Part shown: positions 15,297 to 21,825 of the stretch, in pieces | How positions within the stretch are numbered: position 1 is the first letter of the stretch | Layout of the letters: each line of letters starts with the position of its first letter | Assembly: GCA_910585915.1 (NCBI GenBank) | Contig: CAJUGF010000010.1 | Coordinates: 1 to 38,244, forward strand | DNA length: 38,244 nucleotides | Origin: an uncultured Bacilli bacterium | Lineage (GTDB): Bacteria; Bacillota_I; Bacilli_A; RF39; UBA660 | Direction: 5' to 3' | Notes under the pieces: model-generated | What the model saw: the letters and a program-made list of their open reading frames with translations, nothing else | Database searches by the model: none | What the model was told of the DNA's origin: nothing | Translations under genes and position numbers: made by a program

Positions 15297-16394
15297 ATGA
15301 TAGAAAGAAAAATGAATGATCTTGAAATTTTTGAAAAAAAGAGAAAGAACATTTTAGAATTGGAAAGAAAAATTCAAAATTTACAAGAAGTCAAAGAAAT
15401 AAAAAAATTACAACAAGAAGAAAGATATCTTAAAAGTAGAATAAAGAATTATGCTATATATGACTCAGTACAAATTGGAACTGTTATAGCCAAACTTATG
15501 ACATCATTTGAAGGGATAGAATATTGTTGTTCCAAAATACTTCTAGATTATGATTATTGTATTGAACCTAAATTAAATAATAGAAATGATATGTATATTT
15601 ATCCTTGCTATCAAATTAATAATATAAGAAAAGAAAAATATTCTTTTACTTGTGAACACAAAGATCGATGTTGTCTACTCCCCTCTTGTTTTAAGTCAAA
15701 TTCTTCAAGGCAAACTCGTTTACAAAACACGGAAATACAATATATTCAATTATTTATAGATTATGTGTTTGAAAGAAGATCAAGTAGATTTCTTGAAGAA
15801 ATTTGTGAAATAGATTTAGAAGAAATTTTACAAGAGTTTTTAGAAGTATCTAAAGAATTACAGCAGCAAAGAAAAGAAGAAATCAAATCTTTATTAGAAG
15901 AAAGACTCGCACAAAGAAAACATGATACATTTGAGAAATCTTGCTTGATAGATAGAAAATTAATTTTTAATTCACTAGCATATATTATTAATCACTATGA
16001 GCTGCATATGAATGCAACGCAAGAAACTGAAAAGAAATGGACAAGAGGTAATCAGTGGAGTGAATTAAATGTTTATCATAAATTAACTGTACAATTAAAT
16101 AATAAACAAGCATTTTTTATAACAAAGGTTGATTCAAGGGGTTGTTATCCTGATGAAGAATACTGTGGATTGTATGTGGATATAAATAAAAATACTGATA
16201 TATGCTTTTTTGATATAAAAGAAGCATTATTACCTATTTTGAACAATAGTAATTATGCCCTTCATTTTATGAACAGTATTGAAGAAATGTATCTAGAAAA
16301 GCAAAAGATAACATCAGAAGATATACAGCCATTACTTATAAATATAATTAATGATTGGAAAGCAAAACAAAGAGTATTAAAAAACTCAATTTAG
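15297..16394 (+). CDS. Unknown 365-aa protein with coiled coil and Cys cluster
   Basis: No family is recognised. The N-terminal about 50 residues form a charged coiled coil (EKKRKNILELERKIQNLQ). A cysteine-rich stretch follows at about residues 75-130 (YCCSK, YPCYQ, TCEHKDRCCLLPSC), plausibly metal binding. A second coiled-coil segment covers roughly 170-215. The C-terminal half contains a globular portion with SRGCYPDEEYCG. No signal peptide or membrane span. The ATG follows AAGGAG at 8 bases. It is divergent from a LysR regulator that shares its control region, and it lies in the probable accessory island. Confidence 0.7.
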   Translation: MIERKMNDLEIFEKKRKNILELERKIQNLQEVKEIKKLQQEERYLKSRIKNYAIYDSVQIGTVIAKLMTSFEGIEYCCSKILLDYDYCIEPKLNNRNDMYIYPCYQINNIRKEKYSFTCEHKDRCCLLPSCFKSNSSRQTRLQNTEIQYIQLFIDYVFERRSSRFLEEICEIDLEEILQEFLEVSKELQQQRKEEIKSLLEERLAQRKHDTFEKSCLIDRKLIFNSLAYIINHYELHMNATQETEKKWTRGNQWSELNVYHKLTVQLNNKQAFFITKVDSRGCYPDEEYCGLYVDINKNTDICFFDIKEALLPILNNSNYALHFMNSIEEMYLEKQKITSEDIQPLLINIINDWKAKQRVLKNSI

Positions 16395-16446
16395 TAAATT
16401 TATACCTGTTTATCTTTTAAATATAAATAATAATGAATAATAAAAA

Positions 16447-16480
16447 AGAAAACGCACCCAATCTAATAAGATTAAGTGCA
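16447..16480 (-). terminator. Distal minus-strand terminator
   Basis: Minus-strand GCACTTAATCT pairs with AGATTGGGTGC (two G-U pairs), followed by GTTTTCTTTTTT. It could stop residual transcription from pepF. Confidence 0.6.
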
Positions 16481-16496
16481 AACCAATTGTGAGTTC

Positions 16497-16573
16497 TCAA
16501 CTTTGCGACATTAATATCCCCTTTTTTATTTTATGCAAGTTTCCCTAGCATATTCATAGTAACATAAAAACGA
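16497..16573. repeat. Dispersed non-coding repeat, copy 1
   Basis: Begins TCAACTTTGCGA and ends at AAAAACG. It matches 18561-18638 over nearly its whole length with scattered substitutions and small indels. Shared blocks include ATTTTAT, AAGTTTCC and CATATTCATA. Confidence 0.75.
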
Positions 16574-16587
16574 CTTTTTGACAAAAG
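16566..16587 (+). repeat. 22-bp direct repeat, right copy
   Basis: An exact copy of 14273-14294, the 5' arm and loop of the carboxypeptidase terminator. Here it is followed by unrelated sequence, so it cannot form the hairpin. Confidence 0.8.
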
Positions 16588-16589
16588 AA

Positions 16590-16623
16590 ATAGTTAGTAA
16601 TTAAACATTAATTAACTAACTAT
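16590..16623 (-). terminator. Terminator-like hairpin after pepF
   Basis: Minus-strand ATAGTTAGTTAATTAA pairs with TTAATTACTAACTAT apart from one bulged base, followed by TTCTTTTG. It lies about 20 bases after the pepF stop. Confidence 0.6.
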
Positions 16624-16641
16624 AGTATAATATAAATTTAT

Positions 16642-18399
16642 TTAATTTCCCTTTTTTCTCAATGTTAAAATTTTATCCAGTTCTTCAATATCATTTTCCA
16701 TTACTTTAAAACCATTATTAATTATATTATTATTTGTAAGATCAATATTAAGCAATTTTAACAAATCTAGGGAATATAAACTACTTCCAGAAGATAAAAA
16801 TTCTAAATATTGTTCTTTGGATAAAGAATGCTCATCTAATAGAGAATTTACAACAACACTAGCAGTAATAAGTCCCGTAGCGTATTTGTATGGATAATAA
16901 CTCCATCTATATAAATGACCTAATCTTGTCCATTCTACACTAGATATTTTATCATAAACGATGTCATTTCCGTAATATTTTTTGATAAGCCCTTCATATT
17001 TTTTTGATAATATTTCCGAGCTTAAATTATTGGATAATTTTATACTATATAAGTCCTGTTCAAATTCAGTATACATCGTTTGTTTAAATACTGAAGTAAA
17101 ATAATTTTCTATTTCTTTACTTAAATAAAATATTCTTTCTTCTTCAGATTTGGCATGTTCATATAAATATCTATTTAATAGTATTTCATTTACTATCGAT
17201 GCTGTCTCTCCAACAAAAATTGTACTATCTTCATATATAAATGGAAGATTATTTTTGGATAAATAGTAATTGACAATATGCCCAAGCTCATGAATTAGAT
17301 TTTTTAAATCTACATAAGCCCCTCTAAAATTCATAAATGAATAAGTATGCCAAGAAAAAGTGATAGATTGATGTTTATCATCATTTGGTACTGCATCTAT
17401 ATGACCATTAAGTAAACATTCAACAACTTGCAAGTATTCATCTCCTAACGGTTTTAAGGCATTTTTAATTATTTCAATTGCTTCTTCAAAAGAATATTTA
17501 ATCTTTAAATCATTATCTAAAGGTACTCCAAAATCATATAAATGGGGTTGATCAATCTCTAATAAATTAGATTTTATTTTTAAATACTTTTGAATTAAAT
17601 TTAAATTGTTATTTACTGCTTTTATAAGTGTTTCTACAATCTTTGAATCTATATTTTCTTCAAATAATACTTTTTGTAATACAGAATCATATTTTTCAAG
17701 TTTAGCATTTTTGATTCTAGAACCAAATATTGAATCTAATATACTAGCAAAAGTTTCTTCTAAATCTTTAAATTTTTGATTCACAATAAAATAGGTTTGT
17801 TGTCTTATTTCTCTATCTCTTGAAGAAATATATTTAGCAAAATTAGATGAAGTAATTTCTATCAGTTCATTATCTATTTCAATACTACCATATTTTATAT
17901 CTCTTAGTGCATTATTATACAAATTTAACTTGGAATTTATACTATCAATATTTCTTTTTATTTCTGTATTTGCATCATCATCTTGAATATGCTCTTGCAT
18001 TCTAAATAAATTATCTAAGGATAACTTATATATATCCAATTTATTATTTTTAGCAACAAAGTCATCAACTTTTTCTTTTCCTAAACTTAAAACTTTTCTA
18101 TCTATAAAACTTAATTCTGAATTTACTTGATTATTAAAACTTTCAGCTAATGATTTAATTTCTATACATTCACCAGATTTTACATTTTTGTAATACATTA
18201 ACGAACCATATATTAAAACATTATTTGCTAATTCTTTTATTTTCCATTTTGCATTTAGCATATCATACAACGAATTTTCATCTAATTCCTCGTTTTCATA
18301 TCTCGTAATATCAGATACCATATTCTTTATATTTTCAATCTCAATATAAAAATCTTGATTATTTTTAAATATATCTTCTAGATTCCAAGTTAAATTCAT
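16642..18399 (-). CDS. pepF: Oligoendopeptidase F-type peptidase (M3 family)
   Basis: Cytoplasmic zinc metallopeptidase that degrades short peptides. The zinc motif HELGH lies near residue 370 (LIHELGHIVNYYL). A downstream glutamate in FVGETASIVNEILLNRYL supplies the third ligand. The C-terminal YKYATGLITA segment matches the M3 substrate-binding region. At 585 residues it is near the usual about 600. The long helical N-terminal domain is complete. The ATG follows GAGG at 8 bases. It is monocistronic with an extended -10 promoter and lies between the two copies of a dispersed repeat, in the probable accessory island. Confidence 0.93.
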   Translation of the reverse strand: MNLTWNLEDIFKNNQDFYIEIENIKNMVSDITRYENEELDENSLYDMLNAKWKIKELANNVLIYGSLMYYKNVKSGECIEIKSLAESFNNQVNSELSFIDRKVLSLGKEKVDDFVAKNNKLDIYKLSLDNLFRMQEHIQDDDANTEIKRNIDSINSKLNLYNNALRDIKYGSIEIDNELIEITSSNFAKYISSRDREIRQQTYFIVNQKFKDLEETFASILDSIFGSRIKNAKLEKYDSVLQKVLFEENIDSKIVETLIKAVNNNLNLIQKYLKIKSNLLEIDQPHLYDFGVPLDNDLKIKYSFEEAIEIIKNALKPLGDEYLQVVECLLNGHIDAVPNDDKHQSITFSWHTYSFMNFRGAYVDLKNLIHELGHIVNYYLSKNNLPFIYEDSTIFVGETASIVNEILLNRYLYEHAKSEEERIFYLSKEIENYFTSVFKQTMYTEFEQDLYSIKLSNNLSSEILSKKYEGLIKKYYGNDIVYDKISSVEWTRLGHLYRWSYYPYKYATGLITASVVVNSLLDEHSLSKEQYLEFLSSGSSLYSLDLLKLLNIDLTNNNIINNGFKVMENDIEELDKILTLRKKGN

Positions 18400-18420
18400 A
18401 AGTACTACCTCATAAATTAT

Positions 18421-18449
18421 ATTATACCATATCTCTACTTATTTACTAA
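18421..18449 (-). promoter_or_regulatory. pepF promoter
   Basis: TATAAT (18421-18426) with a TGG extension, and a weak TTAGTA -35 (18444-18449) at 17 bases. Confidence 0.6.
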
Positions 18450-18501
18450 TATTTAGCGCACACGTTCATTGATTGTATCAATATCATAATGGTTATCGTA
18501 A

Positions 18502-18535
18502 TAAAAAATGACACTCATTCGCTAGAATAAGTGTC
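18502..18535 (-). terminator. Second minus-strand terminator after the GH16 gene
   Basis: ACACTTATTC pairs with GAATGAGTGT around a 4-base loop (minus sense, 18534 to 18511), followed by CATTTTTTATT. The 18400-18722 gap has no gene: it holds the pepF promoter, this hairpin, repeat copy 2, another hairpin and the duplicated tRNA flank. Confidence 0.75.
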
Positions 18536-18560
18536 TCTACACATTAAATTGGGTAGACAT

Positions 18561-18638
18561 TCAACTTTGCGAACTGAATATTTCCCTTTTTATTTTATAT
18601 AAGTTTCCTTGACATATTCATAATAACAATAAAAACGC
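18561..18638. repeat. Dispersed non-coding repeat, copy 2
   Basis: Begins TCAACTTTGCGA and runs into an intact hairpin at 18632. Homologous to 16497-16573. Together with copy 1 it brackets pepF. Confidence 0.75.
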
Positions 18639-18658
18639 ACTTTTATCAAGTGCGTTTT
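18632..18658 (-). terminator. First terminator after the GH16 gene
   Basis: AAAACGCACTT pairs with AAGTGCGTTTT around TTATC. Minus-strand readout runs into TTTTTATTGTT. On the plus strand it is followed by CTATTTTAACTC, similar to the sequence after the carboxypeptidase terminator. Confidence 0.8.
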
Positions 18659-18672
18659 ACTATTTTAACTCG

Positions 18673-18699
18673 AAGTTCGAGTTTCCTATCAATCTGGTG
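18673..18699. repeat. Duplicated tRNA-Arg 3' flank, distal copy
   Basis: AAGTTCGAGTT, four differing bases, then ATCAATCTGGTG, repeating 19552-19578 with the same spacing. TGGTG is the complement of the CACCA tRNA end. The next bases (CCCTTTGGGAGG) differ from the true tRNA-Arg and directly abut the GH16 stop region. Confidence 0.75.
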
Positions 18700-18722
18700 C
18701 CCTTTGGGAGGACGTACAACAA

Positions 18723-19424
18723 CTATTTTTGATAAACCTTTATATAGTCAATTATAAAAGTAAATGGTAAATCTTTATCGACTATTTTTCCAGCCCAATC
18801 TCCTCCTACTGCTAAATTAATAATAAAATAAAAATAATCGTTAAATGGCCAATCCTCTCTTTTTGTATATTTATCATTTGTTATTTTTCCATAAGAAACA
18901 TTATCAACAAAAAATTCTATACTATTCTCTTCCCACAGCATTCCATAAATATGAAAATCATCTGAAACACCATTTATTATTTCCTTATATGAGAAATAAG
19001 GTTTACATATATGATTTTTAGAATGAATTGTATGGTAGATCATATTTTGATTAATTCCAATATGTTCCATAATATCTATTTCTCCACCTATAGGCCATAA
19101 ACCATTTTGCCCCATCATCCATAGAGCTGGCCATGAACCTTTCCCTTTAGGAAGTTTAGCTCTGATTTCAATATAACCATATTTAAAATATTTTTTATTC
19201 TTCGTAGTTATTCTTGCTGACGTATAGTTGCAATCTTCAAATTTTTCTTTTTTAGCAACAATATATAATTGATTGTCCTTTATATAAATATTGTCATCTT
19301 TTTTAGTATAAAACTCTTTTTCATGATTCCCCCACAAATTTTTAAGTCCACTTCCAATATCAAAATTCCAATTATTCAAATCATTAAAATTTTCAAAAAA
19401 TACCAATTTATAATCTTTATTCAT
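18723..19424 (-). CDS. Glycoside hydrolase family 16 beta-glucanase without signal peptide
   Basis: Probable endo-beta-1,3(4)-glucanase. The catalytic signature GEIDIMEH places the nucleophile at E115, the assisting acid at D117 and the acid/base at E120. The substrate-cleft segments WPALWMMG and NLAVGGDWAG are present. The 233 residues are just the catalytic jelly-roll: no signal peptide, carbohydrate-binding module or anchor is visible, so it appears cytoplasmic or exported by an unusual route. The ATG at 19424 has a weak AAGAGA ribosome site; upstream in-frame ATGs have none. It has its own promoter and is flanked by a duplicated tRNA-Arg 3' sequence, suggesting it arrived as a cassette. 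Confidence 0.92.
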   Translation of the reverse strand: MNKDYKLVFFENFNDLNNWNFDIGSGLKNLWGNHEKEFYTKKDDNIYIKDNQLYIVAKKEKFEDCNYTSARITTKNKKYFKYGYIEIRAKLPKGKGSWPALWMMGQNGLWPIGGEIDIMEHIGINQNMIYHTIHSKNHICKPYFSYKEIINGVSDDFHIYGMLWEENSIEFFVDNVSYGKITNDKYTKREDWPFNDYFYFIINLAVGGDWAGKIVDKDLPFTFIIDYIKVYQK

Positions 19425-19458
19425 AAATATCTCTTTTCTAGTGTTCATTGATGTTGTC

Positions 19459-19488
19459 AATGTACAAGTGTGTTTACTAAATTGTCAA
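19459..19488 (-). promoter_or_regulatory. GH16 gene promoter
   Basis: Perfect TTGACA (19483-19488), an 18-base spacer and TACATT (19459-19464) on the minus strand. Confidence 0.6.
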
Positions 19489-19536
19489 ATCAATTTAATT
19501 TCTACAAGCATTATATCAAAATTTCTAACATATTAA

Positions 19537-19562
19537 AACTCGAAACATTAAAAGTTCGAGTT
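19537..19562 (-). terminator. tRNA-Arg terminator
   Basis: AACTCGAA pairs with TTCGAGTT across a 10-base loop on the minus strand, followed by TTAATA. A loop-shortened version is present at 18668-18683. Confidence 0.6.
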
Positions 19563-19578
19563 AACAATCAATCTGGTG
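19552..19578. repeat. Duplicated tRNA-Arg 3' flank, tRNA-proximal copy
   Basis: Covers the CCA end and downstream flank of tRNA-Arg. Matches 18673-18699 in 23 of 27 positions; the four differences are contiguous. Confidence 0.75.
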
Positions 19579-19650
19579 TTCGAGATGAGATTTGAACTCA
19601 TGGCCTTTTGCTCCGGAGGCAAACGCTCTATCCAACTGAGCTACTCGAAC
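19574..19650 (-). tRNA. tRNA-Arg (CCG)
   Basis: A 77-base cloverleaf: acceptor GTTCGAG/CTCGAAC, D arm GCTC/GAGC, anticodon arm TTTGC-CTCCGGA-GCAAA with anticodon CCG, T arm TGAGT-TCAAATC region, discriminator A and encoded CCA. It reads CGG arginine codons and forms the right border of the probable accessory island. Confidence 0.95.
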
Positions 19651-19658
19651 ACAATATA

Positions 19659-19687
19659 AGAATAGCACAATTTTAAAAAAATAGAAA
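19659..19687 (-). promoter_or_regulatory. tRNA-Arg promoter (weak)
   Basis: Minus-strand TATTCT (19659-19664) with a TGC extension and a poor TTTCTA -35 (19682-19687). The rest of the 19651-19825 gap holds no recognisable gene. Confidence 0.4.
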
Positions 19688-19825
19688 TTATAAAATATGT
19701 TTATGATATAGATATTTTATCTTTTTAAAAGTATTTCAAGCCTATAGAATAATTTCTATTTTAAATAGGTAGCCATATAAAATTTTTTCGATAACCTAAT
19801 ATCCCCTCTTGATAATTTTTACTCA

Positions 19826-20776
19826 TTAAAATTCTGTATTTATTTGTTTTTCATAAACTCGTGCACGATTATAGACCCAAACAGGTTCATCATTGTTTAC
19901 TTTTATATAATCTTGAAAGAAATCTTTTTGATAGGAAAGTAGCGTTTCTTCAGATAAGCCAAATTGTTTTAAGAAATGGTTGGTTGCTTTTTTCTTTAAA
20001 ACATTATATTTTTCAAAAAATTCCATGATGTTGTTTGAACTTCGATGTGCTTTTTGAATATCTTTGGTATAAAACTCTTCCCAACCTTGATCAAAAAAGT
20101 CAACAATATAATAAGCATTTAAAGCATCCAATATTTCATTTTTTCTATGAAAAAATGAAAGGATATATGGTATCACTTCTGCTTCTATATTTGTTTCTAC
20201 TAGAAAATGCTGCAAATCTGAAAGAGATAAATTATGAAATAATGGAAAAAGCTTATTTAAACGGTGAGATATTCTTTTAGAAGGAAAGTAGGATGTTATA
20301 ATACCATAATCTAATGATTCTAAAAAGGTGTATCCATGATTTAAATAAAACATACATTTTTTATAATGTAACTGATATTTGGTACAGATAGAATGAAGAG
20401 CTACATGATAAAAAACATATTTTTCTCTTAATCCATCACTCTCTTTATTCATATAACATTCTAAGAGACTAGTTAAGTCTAGGTCTGACTTACTATTTAA
20501 TAAATCGCAAAAGGGATGATAAACTATATGTTCTGCTAGACAAAAGCGAAGAATTGAATCATAGTTTTTTAATATTGATTCACGTGCTGGTGTTACATCT
20601 TGTGTATATCTTTTTTGACCATACTGCAAAGCAAAGTGAAAGGCATCTTGGGGAGTTAATCCACATAATGCATACGTTTGATATTGATGAAAATCGATTT
20701 CTAATCTCGAAAGTAATGTATATATATTTTCTTCTTTTCCACAATAAATTACTGTGTCATCATTTCTGTAAATCAT
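19826..20776 (-). CDS. Unknown 316-aa protein, paralogue of the next gene
   Basis: No named family is recognised. It is soluble and mostly helical. Two segments have a G-x-x-x-x-x-A/S pattern: CGLTPQDAFHFAL near residue 40 and the segment after KCMFYLNHGYTF near 150. The C-terminal part contains DALNAYYIVDFFDQGW and ends VWVYNRARVYE. The same landmarks occur in the same order in the 308-aa neighbour, so these are tandem diverged duplicates. The ATG at 20776 follows GGGTGG; the frame upstream of it holds a TATAAT (20796-20801). Cysteine and histidine are common but form no clear metal site. Confidence 0.7.
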   Translation of the reverse strand: MIYRNDDTVIYCGKEENIYTLLSRLEIDFHQYQTYALCGLTPQDAFHFALQYGQKRYTQDVTPARESILKNYDSILRFCLAEHIVYHPFCDLLNSKSDLDLTSLLECYMNKESDGLREKYVFYHVALHSICTKYQLHYKKCMFYLNHGYTFLESLDYGIITSYFPSKRISHRLNKLFPLFHNLSLSDLQHFLVETNIEAEVIPYILSFFHRKNEILDALNAYYIVDFFDQGWEEFYTKDIQKAHRSSNNIMEFFEKYNVLKKKATNHFLKQFGLSEETLLSYQKDFFQDYIKVNNDEPVWVYNRARVYEKQINTEF

Positions 20777-20822
20777 AAAGAACCACCCTTTTATTATTAT
20801 AACATACATTTTTGATATTCTT

Positions 20823-21749
20823 TTAAGAATTTATCAATGTTTGAAGTGATTTGGTTCTTTGTCGATTATAAGTCCAAACCTTTTCGAAATTTATTTCTTT
20901 TTCTGTGTAATTGTAATAAAACTTATTATAAATTTCTTCTAAATCTTGTTTCGTTAAGTGATATTGGTCTAAGATATATTGTCTTGTTTTTTCTTTTAAA
21001 AGTTTGCTATGATTATTAAACTGTTCAAGACTTTCCTTATTGTAGGCTGTTTTTTTATTCAAAATATACCAACTATTTTCGATATAATCTATAATACAAT
21101 ACGCATTTAGAGCATCTTGGACTTTAGCATGAAGATAATATAGAACTATTATTTCTGATATAAAATTATCATTTATAGAAAATTGTGATGATACTTTTTC
21201 AATATTCTCAACTGTTATTGAAGTAAAATTTGGGAATAATGTTTTTAATGTGTTTGATACATCTTTAGAAAACAAAGGTGAAGTTATAATAGCATTGTGA
21301 ATTGCTTCTTGGAATGATGCCCCATGAGATTTATATTTGCAAAAAACTCTATGGTTTAAACGATATTGTGTGCATATTGCACGACATGCTACTCCATAAA
21401 TTGTATGTGAATATTTATTAAATGATTGTGGTGTTTTTAAATAGCGATTTAATATTTCTGTTAGGGAATCTTTAGGAAATTGATAAAGCATTTTTCTCAA
21501 AACAGATTCCTCTATTTTAAATAAGCTAGCAAATGTTGAAATGGAGGAATCCAATGCTGCTATCTCTTCTTTAGCATTCCATTTTGCATCTTTCTTTTTT
21601 TTATATGAGATACTCATCACTAAATCAAAAGCTTTCTGTTCATCCATTCCACGTCTTAGTGCAGATATGAATTTTTGAAATCCTCCTTGGAAACAACTTA
21701 AAACTTCAATAGCATCAACTTCTTGACCTCTATAATTTACGCAATACAT
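20823..21749 (-). CDS. Unknown 308-aa protein, paralogue of the previous gene
   Basis: Homologous to the 316-aa protein downstream. Shared landmarks are R-A/S-ICT-YxL followed by a basic helix and HGASFQEAIHNAI, DALNAYCIIDYIENSW, and a final VWTYNRQR. The G-x-S-x-x-x-A-I pattern in both proteins recalls short helix-turn-helix-like recognition units of phage and mobile-element proteins, but this is only a resemblance. It starts at an ATG after GGGGAG and has its own promoter. The 46-base gap to the next gene suggests co-transcription. Confidence 0.7.
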   Translation of the reverse strand: MYCVNYRGQEVDAIEVLSCFQGGFQKFISALRRGMDEQKAFDLVMSISYKKKKDAKWNAKEEIAALDSSISTFASLFKIEESVLRKMLYQFPKDSLTEILNRYLKTPQSFNKYSHTIYGVACRAICTQYRLNHRVFCKYKSHGASFQEAIHNAIITSPLFSKDVSNTLKTLFPNFTSITVENIEKVSSQFSINDNFISEIIVLYYLHAKVQDALNAYCIIDYIENSWYILNKKTAYNKESLEQFNNHSKLLKEKTRQYILDQYHLTKQDLEEIYNKFYYNYTEKEINFEKVWTYNRQRTKSLQTLINS

Positions 21750-21781
21750 AAGCTCACTCCCCTTTTGATATAATGGAAGTT

Positions 21782-21810
21782 ATCTTAATATTTAAAAAAG
21801 AAAAAGTCAA
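21782..21810 (-). promoter_or_regulatory. Promoter of the paralogue pair
   Basis: TTGACT (21805-21810), a 17-base spacer and TAAGAT (21782-21787). The -35 box is the 3' arm of the rseP terminator. Confidence 0.5.
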
Positions 21811-21825
21811 GTTTTTCCCTTGACT
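21793..21825 (-). terminator. rseP terminator
   Basis: AGTCAAG (21825-21819) pairs with CTTGACT (21811-21805) around a 7-base loop, followed by TTTTCTTTTTT. It starts at the rseP stop codon. Confidence 0.82.

Noticed and set aside
16432..16491. 19-codon ATG frame after the cysteine-rich gene
   Set aside because: No ribosome site, and it overlaps a terminator-like hairpin.
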